Shown here: positions 50,347 through 60,554 of the stretch, one piece after another
How the letters are laid out: the number at the start of each line of letters is the position of its first letter
Position numbering within the stretch: position 1 is the stretch's first letter
Assembly: GCF_000005825.2 (NCBI RefSeq)
Contig: NC_013791.2
Span: forward strand, 2,790,001 to 2,854,000
From: Alkalihalophilus pseudofirmus OF4
GTDB taxonomy: Bacteria > Bacillota > Bacilli > Bacillales > Bacillaceae_D
DNA: 64,000 nucleotides
Reading direction: 5' to 3'
The notes under the pieces: model-generated
Told to the model about the DNA's origin: nothing
Database searches by the model: none
The model's input: the letters and a program-made list of their open reading frames with translations, nothing else
Made by a program: the position numbers and the translations under genes

Positions 50347-51675
50347 TTATTTATTTTCTATTAAATCCGGAGATAAAGCAGGTGATTCCTTCAGCCACCT
50401 TCTCACATCTGATACAAAATACAGCGAACCTGATACGATAATGATTTCATTATCATTTATATTTCCAACAGCATCCTTTATCGCTTCACTCCATGAAATA
50501 GACATCCTCTTATGCGGCACTAATGCTTGTTCATACAACTCACGCTCAGAAGCGGCTCTGAAGAAATCAAAGGTTGTAAACGTGAAATCTGCATCCATTG
50601 TCTCAAAAGGAGCGAGCAGTTTTTTCATATCCTTTTCTTTCGTTGCAGCCATAACGAGCTTATAATGCTTATCTGGATAATGAGAGGTCAGCGTTTCAGC
50701 GAGTGCACTCATCCCCTCCTCGTTATGAGCTCCATCGAGAATGATGACCGGCTCCTTGTTAACCACTTCAAACCGTCCTGCCCAGCTTGCGTTTTTCAAC
50801 CCCTTTAACACGAGGTCTGTATCGAGTTCAATAATTCCCAGCTCTCCTAGCGTGATCATTGCTTCAAGTGCTAGTGCGGCATTATTGCGTTGGTGCTTGC
50901 CAGCCATTTGAATTGTGCAAGTGTCGAATGAAAGACGTTGCGAATAGAAAGAGAACATCTGACTTGCTGCATTTCGTGTAATAAGTACTTGTTCAAAGTC
51001 TTCATTTAACTGTTTAAGTGCAGCCTTTTCCTCCGCTGCTTTTTCTTTCAGTACTTGTTTTGCCTCTGGTTGACTGACACCAGAAATAACCGGTTTGCCG
51101 TACTTTATAATCCCAGCCTTCTCAAATGCAATGTCCTCAAGAGAATCACCCAAAATATGCATATGATCATGACCAATGGATGTAATGATTGATAGCAAAG
51201 GATCAATCACATTGGTAGAATCAAGCCTGCCTCCAAGCCCTACTTCTACTAACACGAAATCCGGCTTGCTTACTGTTGCGAAGTATAAAAAGCCGATTGT
51301 CGTAATCACTTCAAACTCTGTTGGAGAACCTAGTTCGGTTTTCTCAAGTTCTTCTACAAGCGGCTTCACTTTACTCGCACACTCAAGCAAGTCATCGCCT
51401 GGGATCGGCTCACCATTAACAGAAATCCGTTCTTCAAAACATTCAATATATGGTGAAGTAAAGGTACCGACTTTATAGCTGCTTGCTTCTAACATATGAC
51501 GAAGATAGCTTACGGTTGACCCTTTCCCGTTTGTTCCTCCAATATGAATCGTTTTTAATTCTCGCTCTGGGTGTCCGAGACGCGCAAGCATCCACTCCAT
51601 CCGCTTTAAGCCTGGCTTTATTCCAAAAGGCAGCAAGCTATGAATCCATTCTATAGCCTCTTCTACATTTCTCAT
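50347..51675 (-). CDS. folC: FolC, folylpolyglutamate synthase/dihydrofolate synthase
   Basis: Adds glutamates to folates, and in bacteria often also makes dihydrofolate. P-loop GGTNGKGSTVSYLRHML near residue 48, FTSPYIECFEERISVNG and the Mur-ligase C-terminal domain (ILDGAHNEEGMSAL) are visible. Length 442 is normal. MetE, in this window, uses polyglutamylated folate. It is followed by a strong terminator and preceded by a 520-bp gap; a GGGGAG Shine-Dalgarno sets the start. Confidence 0.96.
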   Translation of the reverse strand: MRNVEEAIEWIHSLLPFGIKPGLKRMEWMLARLGHPERELKTIHIGGTNGKGSTVSYLRHMLEASSYKVGTFTSPYIECFEERISVNGEPIPGDDLLECASKVKPLVEELEKTELGSPTEFEVITTIGFLYFATVSKPDFVLVEVGLGGRLDSTNVIDPLLSIITSIGHDHMHILGDSLEDIAFEKAGIIKYGKPVISGVSQPEAKQVLKEKAAEEKAALKQLNEDFEQVLITRNAASQMFSFYSQRLSFDTCTIQMAGKHQRNNAALALEAMITLGELGIIELDTDLVLKGLKNASWAGRFEVVNKEPVIILDGAHNEEGMSALAETLTSHYPDKHYKLVMAATKEKDMKKLLAPFETMDADFTFTTFDFFRAASERELYEQALVPHKRMSISWSEAIKDAVGNINDNEIIIVSGSLYFVSDVRRWLKESPALSPDLIENK

Positions 51676-52194
51676 GCTACAACTCCCCTATCTGTCTGTG
51701 CGCGATCAATCTACTATCTCTCATTATAGCGATGACTCCTCTATCAATTCAATAACTGCATCTATTATCTAATAATTACCTCTCGTCTTATCAGAAATAT
51801 ATAGATACCACGTCAAATGTGAGAGAGACTAAATCCAAATCCTTTAGACATGCAGGAACGTATACCGCTACTGAAAGATACTTCGCTAGAGTCGCTTATC
51901 GTTCGTATAATGAGTTAAACATTTTGTTTCTGGCATTCTCAATTAAACCTACTCTCATTCCTCTTCCTTAGTAATATTGTCTTATTCTATACCCGGTCAT
52001 TTTATGTTGAACTAAGTTCTCACGTAATCTGACCCCTTTACTTGTTTCTCGACACCTTAAATACTAAGGAACCGATAGACTGCGTGTTTTTATGCTCATC
52101 AGCTGTCAGCTATTGCGCATATAACCCAACATATAAACTAAAACTCAATTTTTAAAAAGCCGCCAACCTCTATGAGATCGACGACTCGATATTA
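51676..52194. other. Gene-free gap between valS and folC
   Basis: About 520 bp, AT-rich, with no supported coding frame on either strand. It contains the valS terminator at its right end and the folC ribosome site at its left end. Around 51865-51900 GAAAGATACTTCGC weakly resembles the arm of the palindromic repeat family (TGAAATATACTTCGC), perhaps a decayed copy. I see no riboswitch or tRNA here. Confidence 0.5.
52154..52187 (-). terminator. Terminator of valS
   Basis: AGTCGTC pairs with GGCGGCT (with G-U pairs), an inner ATCTC/GAGGT extends the stem, and TTTTT follows on the minus strand. Confidence 0.8.
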
Positions 52195-54837
52195 TTATGC
52201 TTTTAATTCTGCAATACGTTCTTTAACGGTTTCGCGTTTCGCTTTGTAATCAGCTTGTTTTGCTTTTTCTTCTTCAATTACTTTTTCTGGAGCTTTAGCA
52301 ATAAAGCCTTGGTTGCTTAGCTTCTTATCTACACGCTCTACTTCTTTATCTAATTTCTTAAGTTCTCCTTCTAGACGCTTAATCTCAGCATCAAGGTCTA
52401 AGAGTCCTGCTAATGGAAGGAATAATTCAACACCTGTAAGAACTTGAGACATTGATTTTTCAGGAGCTTTAAGGGCTGTACCTAATTCAAGCTTGCTTGG
52501 GTTACAGAATTTCTCAATGTAGCTCTTGCCACGTTCTAGTTGAGCCAGTGTATCTGCATCCTTTGCGCTGACAATCAGCTCAATTTGCTTACTCATTGGT
52601 ACATTTAACTCTGCACGAGTATTACGAACCGAGCGGATCATTTCTTTAAGAAGCTCCATATCTTTTACTGCATCTGCGAAGATATATTCTTCTTTACGCA
52701 CAGGCCATTCTGCAACAGTGATGGAATCGCCTTGATGCGGCAAATGCTGCCATATTTCCTCGGTAATAAATGGCATAATCGGGTGAAGAAGTCGCATTGT
52801 CTGATCAAGCACATAAGCGAGAACAGAACGCGTTGTCCGTTTTGCTTCTTCATTATCACTATTAAGAGGTAATTTAGCCATTTCAATATACCAATCACAG
52901 AAATCATCCCAAATGAAGTTGTACAATAGACGGCCTACTTCACCGAACTCATACGCATCAATTAAGCGTGTCACATCTTCTGTCGTTTCTTGAAGACGAG
53001 TTAAGATCCATTTATCAGCAATTGATTTTTCACCGCTTAGATCGATCTCATCATACGTTAACCCGTCCATATTCATTAGGGCAAAGCGTGAAGCATTCCA
53101 AATTTTATTGCCGAAATTCCAAGTAGATTCGACTTTTTCCCAGTAAAAACGTAAGTCATTTCCCGGGGAACTTCCTGTAGAAAGGAAGAAACGCAGAGCA
53201 TCTGCACCGTATTTGTCGATAACATCCATTGGATCAACTCCGTTGCCTAATGATTTACTCATCTTGCGGCCTTCTGAATCTCGAACAAGACCATGAATTA
53301 ATACATCATTAAACGGACGCTTGCCTGTAAACTCAAGACCTTGGAAGATCATACGTGATACCCAGAAGAAAATAATATCATAGCCGGTTACAAGGACATT
53401 CGTTGTATAGAAACGCTCATAATCAGCAGCGTTTGTATCCGGCCAGCCCATTGTTGAAAACGGCCATAATGCAGAAGAGAACCATGTATCTAGTACATCC
53501 TCATCTTGCTTCCAGTTTTCAGGATCTTTTGGAGCTTCGTGGCCTACATACACTTCGCCTGTTTCTTTATGGTACCAAGCCGGAATACGGTGTCCCCACC
53601 ATAGCTGACGAGAGATGCACCAGTCACGTATGTTCTCCATCCAGCGTAAATATGTTTTCTCAAAGCGATCTGGAACAAAATTCACTTTATCCTCTGATTT
53701 TTGCAGTTCGATTGCTGCATCAGCAAGAGGCTGCATTTTGACGAACCACTGGGTTGATAAATAAGGCTCTACTACTGCGCCGCTTCGCTCAGAATGTCCG
53801 ACTGAATGAGTATGCTCTTCGATTTTGAACAGAACGCCTGCTTCTTGAAGATCTTTGACGATTTGCTTACGGCATTCAAAGCGGTCCATGCCATCATATT
53901 TTCCAGCTTTCGCATTCATTGTTCCATCTTCATTCATCACAAGAATGCGCTCTAGATTATGGCGGTTTCCAATTTCAAAGTCATTCGGGTCATGAGCTGG
54001 AGTGATTTTCACTGCACCAGAACCGAATTCCATATCGACATAATCATCAGCTACAATCGGAATTTCGCGTCCTGTAATTGGAAGAGTAACTGTTTTTCCA
54101 ATTAAGTGCTTGTAACGCTCATCTTCAGGGTGAACCGCTACAGCTGTATCTCCAAGCATCGTTTCAGGACGAGTCGTCGCAACTTCAATTTCTCCGCTTC
54201 CATCTGTTAAAGGATAATTCATATGATAGAAGGCACCTTGTACGTCTTGGTAAATAACCTCAATATCAGATAGTGCTGTTTTCGTTTGCGGATCCCAGTT
54301 GATGATATACTCGCCGCGATAGATTAAGCCTTTTTCATAAAGCTTAACAAATACTTCATTAACTGCTTTTGATAAACCTTCATCCAGCGTAAAGCGCTCG
54401 CGTGAATAGTCTAGTGAAAGACCAAGCTTTGACCATTGGTTGCGAATAAAGTCTGCATACTCTTCTTTCCACTCCCACGACTTTTCAAGAAACTTTTCAC
54501 GGCCAAGGTCATAACGACTCACACCTTCTTCACGGAGTTTCCCTTCTACTTTCGCTTGAGTCGCAATACCCGCATGGTCCATTCCCGGCAGCCATAACGT
54601 ATCGTAACCCTGCATTCGTTTAACGCGAGAAAGAATATCTTGTAACGTCGTATCCCATGCATGACCTAAATGTAGTTTTCCTGTTACGTTAGGCGGTGGA
54701 ATGACGATCGAATACGGTTGTTTTTTTGAATCTCCTGTTGCTTCAAAATACTTGCCCTCTAGCCAATATGAATACCACTTTGATTCCGTTTCTTGCGGAT
54801 TATACTTTGTAGGCATTGTCAGCTCTTTTTTCTCCAT
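52195..54837 (-). CDS. valS: Valyl-tRNA synthetase
   Basis: Class I aminoacyl-tRNA synthetase of 880 residues. The HIGH motif appears as [15 protein letters not shown] near 50, the CP1 editing domain ([19 protein letters not shown]) near 220, KMSKS as [11 protein letters not shown] near 525, and a C-terminal coiled-coil tRNA-binding arm ([26 protein letters not shown]). The ATG follows AGAGGG. Expression is controlled by a T-box leader with a GUC valine specifier. The B. subtilis neighbour folC follows. Confidence 0.98.
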   Translation of the reverse strand: MEKKELTMPTKYNPQETESKWYSYWLEGKYFEATGDSKKQPYSIVIPPPNVTGKLHLGHAWDTTLQDILSRVKRMQGYDTLWLPGMDHAGIATQAKVEGKLREEGVSRYDLGREKFLEKSWEWKEEYADFIRNQWSKLGLSLDYSRERFTLDEGLSKAVNEVFVKLYEKGLIYRGEYIINWDPQTKTALSDIEVIYQDVQGAFYHMNYPLTDGSGEIEVATTRPETMLGDTAVAVHPEDERYKHLIGKTVTLPITGREIPIVADDYVDMEFGSGAVKITPAHDPNDFEIGNRHNLERILVMNEDGTMNAKAGKYDGMDRFECRKQIVKDLQEAGVLFKIEEHTHSVGHSERSGAVVEPYLSTQWFVKMQPLADAAIELQKSEDKVNFVPDRFEKTYLRWMENIRDWCISRQLWWGHRIPAWYHKETGEVYVGHEAPKDPENWKQDEDVLDTWFSSALWPFSTMGWPDTNAADYERFYTTNVLVTGYDIIFFWVSRMIFQGLEFTGKRPFNDVLIHGLVRDSEGRKMSKSLGNGVDPMDVIDKYGADALRFFLSTGSSPGNDLRFYWEKVESTWNFGNKIWNASRFALMNMDGLTYDEIDLSGEKSIADKWILTRLQETTEDVTRLIDAYEFGEVGRLLYNFIWDDFCDWYIEMAKLPLNSDNEEAKRTTRSVLAYVLDQTMRLLHPIMPFITEEIWQHLPHQGDSITVAEWPVRKEEYIFADAVKDMELLKEMIRSVRNTRAELNVPMSKQIELIVSAKDADTLAQLERGKSYIEKFCNPSKLELGTALKAPEKSMSQVLTGVELFLPLAGLLDLDAEIKRLEGELKKLDKEVERVDKKLSNQGFIAKAPEKVIEEEKAKQADYKAKRETVKERIAELKA

Positions 54838-54890
54838 TAAGTATCCCTCTTTCTTTGCTCTAACTTATTCATCCATCTTTATGAAAATAG

Positions 54891-55145
54891 AAAAAACCCT
54901 CTTCCTCCAAAGGACGAAGAGAGTTTGTATTCGCGGTACCACCTTTGTTTGCAGCTGCCATTTAACCTACTTCAATAGTAAGCAGTGCGGCTGCACACTT
55001 CATTTGATAACGGCATCTAACCGACCACGCTTACTAATCGTTCAGCGGGGCTGCTCCTGGGCGACATTCAATTCCTACATCTTAAGAAATCTCACAGCTA
55101 ATGATTTCTCTCTCTGAAAGGTTCAGAATTTACTCTTCCCATTCT
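54891..55145 (-). ncRNA. T-box leader of valS (valine-specific)
   Basis: On the minus strand the T-box AAGGTGGTACCGCG (54932-54945) is followed by a strong terminator, CTCTCTTCGTCC with GGAGGAAGAGGG and TTTTTT (about 54891-54923). Upstream, Stem I contains the AGAGA-type loop sequence and, on its 3' side, GAATGTCGCCC with GTC (55073-55075) as the likely valine specifier codon. Uncharged tRNA-Val binding would favour the antiterminator and raise valS expression. The exact 5' boundary is approximate. Confidence 0.95.
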
Positions 55146-55160
55146 ACGCATCTATTTTCA

Positions 55161-55200
55161 ACTGTATGGTTAACTGTATAGGTTAACTCATGTGGTTAAC
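55161..55200. repeat. Three tandem GGTTAAC-type repeats in the valS 5' region
   Basis: ACTGTATGGTTA, ACTGTATAGGTTA and ACTCATGTGGTTA follow one another, each carrying a GTTAAC palindrome at 13-14 bp spacing. They lie between the valS promoter and Stem I of the T-box. Confidence 0.6.
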
Positions 55201-55234
55201 TTAATTGTATATTCCCGTAGGACAATTCTCATCT

Positions 55235-55264
55235 ATTTTAGCTTGTTTGTTATTCATTCGTCAA
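55235..55264 (-). promoter_or_regulatory. Promoter of valS
   Basis: Minus-strand TTGACG (55259-55264) and TAAAAT (55235-55240), 18 bp apart, about 90 bases upstream of the T-box leader. Confidence 0.7.
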
Positions 55265-55432
55265 TATCAGCTTTTCCACTCTTACTAAATCATATACTAT
55301 TCTATGTACAAAACCTAAGAAGCGCTACGGCAGAATGACTAAAAGCAGCTTGCACACATACTGCGGCATACGCATAGAGTACAGTAATGAGAGATTGGTT
55401 CAAAGATTGGTTCAATTGAAGGAGGGCTCAAC

Positions 55433-55630
55433 ATGATGGGCCGAAAATACCGTCGTCATTATCATCGTCCCCCTTGGTGGCTTAAAATACGAGCGATGTT
55501 TGCCCAGATATTGCTGCCGTTAATCTGCTTTCAATTTTTACGTACGCTGCTGTTTCCAACGACTTTTGACGTCATCTTGCTTACATTAATGTTCGTTCTA
55601 TATTGTTCTCTCTTATTAAAGTTATTCTAG
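55433..55630 (+). CDS. Small membrane protein, unknown function
   Basis: 65 residues: a basic, aromatic N-terminus (RKYRRHYHRPPWWLKIR) and two hydrophobic segments (about 23-38 and 46-63). GAAGGAGGG lies at proper distance from the ATG pair, and a strong terminator overlaps its end. Both support a real gene. It is the only plus-strand gene in the right half and lies between valS and ysxE, near sporulation genes. I do not recognise the family. A direct repeat AGATTGGTTCAA occurs twice just upstream (55395-55420). Confidence 0.7.
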   Translation: MMGRKYRRHYHRPPWWLKIRAMFAQILLPLICFQFLRTLLFPTTFDVILLTLMFVLYCSLLLKLF

Positions 55631-55650
55631 CTTAATAAGAGAGTTTTTTT
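55608..55650 (+). terminator. Terminator of the small membrane protein gene
   Basis: CTCTCTTATTAA (55608-55619) pairs perfectly with TTAATAAGAGAG (55632-55643), followed by seven T. The stem includes the last codons and the stop is in the loop. Confidence 0.9.
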
Positions 55651-55651
55651 A

Positions 55652-55686
55652 TAAAAAAACGTTCTCTACGCTTAGGCAGAGAACGT
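55652..55686 (-). terminator. Terminator of the spoVID-ysxE unit
   Basis: ACGTTCTCT and AGAGAACGT (9 bp) enclose a 10-nt loop, followed by TTTTTT on the minus strand; it overlaps the ysxE stop codon. Confidence 0.88.
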
Positions 55687-56696
55687 CAGCTTCCTTCTGG
55701 CGGAATAATTAATTTTTGGCTTAATCGTTGAACTTTACGCAAAGAGATGAGTCGTTTCTCTAAACGTTGGACATGCTGCAGCTCGCTAAGCTCAGAACGC
55801 TTATTAATGTATGATTCCACTGCAAACACCACCGGTTCAGGAAACATTAAATACCCGCAAAGCAGCTCTTTCTCTTCATCAAGTAAAGGGAGATGGCGCT
55901 CATATCTCATAAACCACCTTAATACCTCATCTTCATTCCACATCGTATAACGAAAATTTTGACGGCAGAAGCTCGCTAGGTCTCTAGCTGGCGTATCGAT
56001 GCTGGCCTTTTCAAAATTTATAAGTGTTGGTTCATTTTCCATATTGAAAATGGCATGCGCACGAGAGATCCGGCCGTGGCATAAAACCGTGCGGTACTTT
56101 TCTTTTTCAAGACATGCTTCATACCAGTTTTGCAAATGTTCGCTCGCTTTAACAGCCATTTGATCGAGCATATGCGCATGAGTGATAAATGTCAGCTCAA
56201 ACGGCGACATATAATTTTTTCGTTCTACAAAATCAGCAAAGCGATTCAGCTCAAGCCGCTTCATTTCCCATCTTTTCTGCAGCTCATTAAAGGACTGATC
56301 TACTTGTTCTTTTACAAATGGTTGTGTTTTTACTGTCAAACGGTGAATGACAGCCATTTGTGTAGCGAGCTTCTCTTCCTGAGATTCCCGGCCCATATAT
56401 TCTACTCCCTCATACCAAGGCATCACATAATACGTATGAGTATTCGTGGCAACCGTATACTCCCCGTATTTTGTCGGCATGATCGGAATTGCTTGTTTAT
56501 AGTTTAATTTCGAAAGCTTTCTCATCGCATGGATAAATTCATCCGCTTCCATCCGGTTCATCGTTGTTTCTTTCAGGGCAAATGTTCCTCTAGATGTGGT
56601 AACTTTTTTGACCTTACCGAAATCTTCAATATGATCTGGGTAAAGGTCGTAATAAAACAAAATAGAGGCATAGGGACTAACAACGTGTTGCCTCAT
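55686..56696 (-). CDS. ysxE: YsxE, CotS-family spore coat protein
   Basis: 336-residue protein with the aminoglycoside-phosphotransferase/choline kinase-like fold of the CotS family. An N-lobe (RGTFALKETTMNRMEADEFIHAM), hinge (TYYVMPWYEGVEY) and catalytic-loop remnant (YRTVLCHGRISRAHAIFN; LINFEKASIDTPARDLASF) are visible. The usual H-x-D and D-F-D catalytic residues are altered (HGRIS; NFEKA), so it is probably a pseudokinase. In B. subtilis ysxE follows spoVID; here an extra gene lies between. It overlaps that gene by four bases. Confidence 0.88.
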   Translation of the reverse strand: MRQHVVSPYASILFYYDLYPDHIEDFGKVKKVTTSRGTFALKETTMNRMEADEFIHAMRKLSKLNYKQAIPIMPTKYGEYTVATNTHTYYVMPWYEGVEYMGRESQEEKLATQMAVIHRLTVKTQPFVKEQVDQSFNELQKRWEMKRLELNRFADFVERKNYMSPFELTFITHAHMLDQMAVKASEHLQNWYEACLEKEKYRTVLCHGRISRAHAIFNMENEPTLINFEKASIDTPARDLASFCRQNFRYTMWNEDEVLRWFMRYERHLPLLDEEKELLCGYLMFPEPVVFAVESYINKRSELSELQHVQRLEKRLISLRKVQRLSQKLIIPPEGS

Positions 56697-57619
56697 ATAA
56701 CCACCTTCTTTTGTTCATCTATCCACCTGGCTAAAATAACGACAAGATGTTTAGCAGCATCCCATTCAAGTCTCATCTGTGTAAGCTTTTCTTCTATTTC
56801 TCGTTCACTTCTATTGTTCATCAGCGCATTTGCTGCACTTGCCCATTCATAGGGTTCAAGACATTCTTGAAGTAAGAGCAACGCTTGATCTTTGTTAAAC
56901 CCTTCTGTTTGTCCCATCGAATGAATGAGGTCTCTAAGGGAGTTAGTGCCATTCTCTTTATGCCATTGCATTAGAAAAGATCTTAAGGAATGGTAGCCTG
57001 ATTCTGGTTGTTCATTTGTGCCTTGCCATACTAAGACATCATAAATACACCTGGCTTGCTTTGCAGTATGAATAGGATCTAGGACTGGCTTTTTTATATG
57101 ACTTACTTTAATCGAAAGAGCTTTTGCTTTCTTTCTACGGTCTAACGCTTCTTTATGGTATTTCCTCATTTGAGTTTGAATGTCTGGTCTTAATCCATTT
57201 AACAGAACAGGATTCCAATGATCGTCCTTCCATTCAACTTTTTGGTCAGCCGGTCTTCTAACAGCTTGTTCACCTTTTGTTTGAATGCCGTTCGTGATCA
57301 TTAGTCCAAATAATACCCCCCATGCTTGTTCATGACCTAGCTGCGGATATGGCTCTTCTAATTCGTCATGAAGAGTAATCCATTGGTCGCGCCATTTAGC
57401 TGAGGCTTCTTCCTCTTTGGTGCGGATCATGCGATCACATAAAACAAGGGGTGTTTGGATGCAGTTGTCACGCCATTTGATATGCCAGTCAAGTAAGGAA
57501 GAATCCGACCAAGAACGAATTCGCTTCCGTCCTTGGTCGGTAAGAATGACTGCCTCGTTAATAAATTCAACTTGCTTAAATCCATATTGTTTTTTTAGCC
57601 AATCCACAAGTTCTATCAT
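56693..57619 (-). CDS. Uncharacterised protein between spoVID and ysxE
   Basis: 308 residues; I do not recognise the family. The N-terminal 60 residues (YGFKQVEFINEAVILTDQGRKRIRSWSDSSLLDWHIKWRDN) faintly recall the N-lobe of CotS-type proteins, but no kinase core follows. The middle is Trp/Lys-rich and basic (KKAKALSIKVSHIKK); there is no signal peptide or membrane segment. AAAGGAG precedes the ATG. It overlaps ysxE by four bases and follows spoVID by 11 bases, so it is probably a mother-cell coat or sporulation gene. This is context only. Confidence 0.6.
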   Translation of the reverse strand: MIELVDWLKKQYGFKQVEFINEAVILTDQGRKRIRSWSDSSLLDWHIKWRDNCIQTPLVLCDRMIRTKEEEASAKWRDQWITLHDELEEPYPQLGHEQAWGVLFGLMITNGIQTKGEQAVRRPADQKVEWKDDHWNPVLLNGLRPDIQTQMRKYHKEALDRRKKAKALSIKVSHIKKPVLDPIHTAKQARCIYDVLVWQGTNEQPESGYHSLRSFLMQWHKENGTNSLRDLIHSMGQTEGFNKDQALLLLQECLEPYEWASAANALMNNRSEREIEEKLTQMRLEWDAAKHLVVILARWIDEQKKVVI

Positions 57620-57630
57620 AGCAGCTCCTT

Positions 57631-59028
57631 TTAGGACTTGGCGCTTGTTGGAATATAGAGAATTTGACCTTCTTCCACTTTCTCTTCTGTTAATTGATTC
57701 ATGCGAGCAATTTGACTCGTACTGATGTTGTAGCGGTCAGCAATCGTATTGATGGTTTCATTCGGTTGAATGATACACATTCTCCATTTAGAAAAGCGCT
57801 CTTCACCTTTAGTCAGCATTTTTGTTAAATACAATGCATTCTCTTCACGCGGTTTATTCGCTGCAACAACTTGCTCTGCTTCCTCTGCCTCTGCTGCTTC
57901 TGCTTCTGCTTCAACATAAACAGGCTCTGGCGCTCTTGCTACCATTTTAGTGAGAGGACCAACCGATTCTTCCTCCGCTTCTACTTCTATCTCTTGTTCA
58001 ATTTCTTCTCCCTCTTCCACCACTTGTTCTTCTACCTCTTCCAACACTTGTTCTTCTACTTCTTCTACTCTTTCTTCTGCCGCCGGTTCAACTTCATCTT
58101 GCCGATCATCTTCTACCTTATATACCATATCTTCTTCCATATCTTCTTCCACATCTTCTTGCCCTTCATCTACTACTTCTATTTCTTCTTCATATACGTC
58201 AGCGCCTTCTTGCTCTTCTGCTCGTTGTTCCTCTTCAGTTTCTTCATAAGCGTCCTCATACTCCGATTCATCTAGCTGCCCATCGAGTTCATAGTCCCGG
58301 GTTTCGTGATTCTCCACCTCAACCCGCTCTTGTGGCTCAACTGCTTCTTCTGTATCCTCTTCAGTTGGCAGAGGCTGCTGATAACCGTATTGAGAGAAGG
58401 CTGATGGCTGCCACATTTGTGTTTGTGGGGGCTTCGCTCGTTGTTCTGGGTGAAATTGCGGCGGACTAATTAAATGTTCGTTTGAACCCGCTCGCTTTGC
58501 ATCAAATGCAAAAGATGGATCTACACTTTCTTCTTTCTTTACCTTTTGTGCTGCAGGAGGAGCCTCTCTCTTTTTTGCAACTTCTTGGTGATGATTCATT
58601 CCGCTGATACTTATACCTGCAGTTAATTGAATGCAGCTTCTCTCAGGCAGATCATAATCGAACGAATCGATTTGAACATAGACATCATCTAAATTATGAA
58701 TTCTGCTGATTGGGATCGTTACGTCAATAGGAAAAAAATGAGTGATCTTCCCGGTTCCATCCTCAGACAGTGAGACATCACCGACAGAACGAAAGGCAAC
58801 TTGGTCTTCAATCGACCCTTCAAGATCAATTCCTGATTCCGTTTTTGCAGGATGGTACTCACCAACTAACCTTAGACCGCCTTTAATATATACATGATGG
58901 TCCCTCTCCTCTATGGAGATATCTGGTTCAAGCGACATTCCTACAATTTCCTGTACTTCTTGCCCTTTATTTAACCAAACTGATTCCTCAATTGAAAACG
59001 ATAGCTTCGTTGGATGTTCTTGTGTCAC
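57631..59028 (-). CDS. spoVID: SpoVID, spore coat morphogenetic protein with LysM domain
   Basis: 465-residue protein needed to attach and encase the spore coat. The N-terminal SpoVID domain (TKLSFSIEESVWLNKGQEVQEIVGMSLEPDISIEERDHHVYIKGGLRLVGEY, about 1-150), a long Glu/Val-rich acidic middle with EEVEEQV-type repeats (about 240-370), and a C-terminal LysM domain (CIIQPNETINTIADRYNISTSQIARMNQL) are visible. I use the GTG at 59028, eight bases after GAGGAGG; an ATG nine codons upstream overlaps that ribosome site. It lies downstream of hemL, as in B. subtilis. Confidence 0.93.
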   Translation of the reverse strand: MTQEHPTKLSFSIEESVWLNKGQEVQEIVGMSLEPDISIEERDHHVYIKGGLRLVGEYHPAKTESGIDLEGSIEDQVAFRSVGDVSLSEDGTGKITHFFPIDVTIPISRIHNLDDVYVQIDSFDYDLPERSCIQLTAGISISGMNHHQEVAKKREAPPAAQKVKKEESVDPSFAFDAKRAGSNEHLISPPQFHPEQRAKPPQTQMWQPSAFSQYGYQQPLPTEEDTEEAVEPQERVEVENHETRDYELDGQLDESEYEDAYEETEEEQRAEEQEGADVYEEEIEVVDEGQEDVEEDMEEDMVYKVEDDRQDEVEPAAEERVEEVEEQVLEEVEEQVVEEGEEIEQEIEVEAEEESVGPLTKMVARAPEPVYVEAEAEAAEAEEAEQVVAANKPREENALYLTKMLTKGEERFSKWRMCIIQPNETINTIADRYNISTSQIARMNQLTEEKVEEGQILYIPTSAKS

Positions 59029-59156
59029 ATTACATTCCTCCTCTAACATGATCAATCTACAACCGCTTATGTCTACACTATTCAGTACAATATCACTTTA
59101 TGAGCAAGCCTTTGTAAATATGACCACAGTTTGTAAGAGAAGAGCTTTCAGTCAAT

Positions 59157-59188
59157 AAAAAAACGAACCCTCGCTAAAGGATTCGTTT
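59157..59188 (-). terminator. Terminator of the hem operon
   Basis: AAACGAATCC pairs with GGGTTCGTTT around a TTTAGCGA loop, followed by a T-run on the minus strand, seven bases past hemL. Confidence 0.9.
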
Positions 59189-59194
59189 CTCTCA

Positions 59195-60481
59195 TTATTT
59201 TAAGACAGCGAAGGCTGCCTCTGCCGCTTCAATCGTTTTTTCAATATCCTCATCTGTATGTTTTGTCGATAAGAACATACCCTCAAATTGAGAAGGAGGA
59301 AGAGAAATGCCTTGCTTGAGCATTTCTTGGAAGTAACGAGTAAAGTAATCTAAGTTTGAAGAGGATGCCTTTTCAAAGTTCGTTACCTTCTCATCTGTAA
59401 AGAAAAATCCTACCATCGATCCCGCTCGGTTAATAGAGTGAGGGATGCCGTGTTTTGTCGCTGCTTCTGATAAACCATCTGCAAGCTTAGCTGCTAGGGC
59501 ATCAAAGCGATCATAATCTTCTCGCGTCAGCTGTGACAGTGTTTCATATCCGGCAGTCATGGCTAAAGGATTTCCTGAAAGGGTTCCCGCTTGATAAATT
59601 GGTCCTGCCGGGGCAATTTGTTCCATAATTTCTCGCTTCCCGCCGTAAGCTCCTACAGGAAGGCCGCCTCCAATAACTTTTCCAAGGCATGTTAAATCAG
59701 GTGTCACGCCTAAAACTCCTTGTGCACAGTTGTATCCTACACGGAATCCAGTCATAACTTCATCAAAAATTAACAGCGTGCCATTTTCTTCTGTAATCTC
59801 ACGAAGAGATTCTAAAAATCCTGGCTCTGGAGGGACAACCCCCATGTTGCCAGCTACAGGCTCAACGATTACACCAGCAATGTCATCGCCGAATTGTTCA
59901 AACGCATACTTCACGCTTTCTAAATCATTATACGGCACCGTTAACGTATTTTGTGCAACGGATTCCGGCACTCCAGGTGAATCCGGCAGACCAAGTGTAG
60001 CCACACCCGACCCAGCTTTAATTAACAAGGAATCGCCGTGGCCATGATAGCAGCCTACAAACTTCAAGATCTTGTTGCGGCCTGTATAGCCGCGTGCAAG
60101 GCGAAGCGCACTCATTGTTGCTTCTGTTCCTGAGTTCACCATACGCACAACTTCAATCGACGGTACTCGCTCGATCACTAATTCAGCTAGTTTGGTTTCA
60201 AGCTCACTCGGAGCACCAAAGCTTGTCCCTTTTTCCGTAGCTGCTTTAAGCGACTCCACTACTTGCTCATCTGCATGGCCTAAAATAAGCGGCCCCCACG
60301 AAAGAACATAATCAATGTATTCATTTCCATCGATGTCATAAATCTTTGACCCTTTTCCGCTCTCCATATAAACAGGGTCCATTTTCACTGATTTAAATGC
60401 ACGAACAGGGCTGTTTACGCCACCTGGCATTAATGGTTTTGCTTTTTGAAATGCAGCTTCTGATTTTTTAAACGAACGCAT
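59195..60481 (-). CDS. hemL: HemL, glutamate-1-semialdehyde 2,1-aminomutase
   Basis: PLP enzyme making 5-aminolevulinate in the C5 haem pathway. PLP-Lys lies in [19 protein letters not shown] near 267. Other motifs: [34 protein letters not shown] and [14 protein letters not shown]. The start is set at the ATG at 60481 (428 residues), eight bases after AAAGGAG; eight upstream codons of the open frame run through that ribosome site. It is the last gene of hemX-hemC-hemD-hemB-hemL. Confidence 0.98.
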   Translation of the reverse strand: MRSFKKSEAAFQKAKPLMPGGVNSPVRAFKSVKMDPVYMESGKGSKIYDIDGNEYIDYVLSWGPLILGHADEQVVESLKAATEKGTSFGAPSELETKLAELVIERVPSIEVVRMVNSGTEATMSALRLARGYTGRNKILKFVGCYHGHGDSLLIKAGSGVATLGLPDSPGVPESVAQNTLTVPYNDLESVKYAFEQFGDDIAGVIVEPVAGNMGVVPPEPGFLESLREITEENGTLLIFDEVMTGFRVGYNCAQGVLGVTPDLTCLGKVIGGGLPVGAYGGKREIMEQIAPAGPIYQAGTLSGNPLAMTAGYETLSQLTREDYDRFDALAAKLADGLSEAATKHGIPHSINRAGSMVGFFFTDEKVTNFEKASSSNLDYFTRYFQEMLKQGISLPPSQFEGMFLSTKHTDEDIEKTIEAAEAAFAVLK

Positions 60482-60554
60482 TTTCATCTCTCCTTTCGAT
60501 TCCACGTTTTATTTTTACGTTTTCATTTTACGTATTTGACCCAACGCCCAAAGC

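Noticed and set aside
57871-58275. 134-codon Phe/Tyr-rich plus-strand frame
   Set aside because: It is the antisense of the Glu-rich repeat of spoVID; GAA/GAG runs read backwards give Phe/Leu-rich frames.
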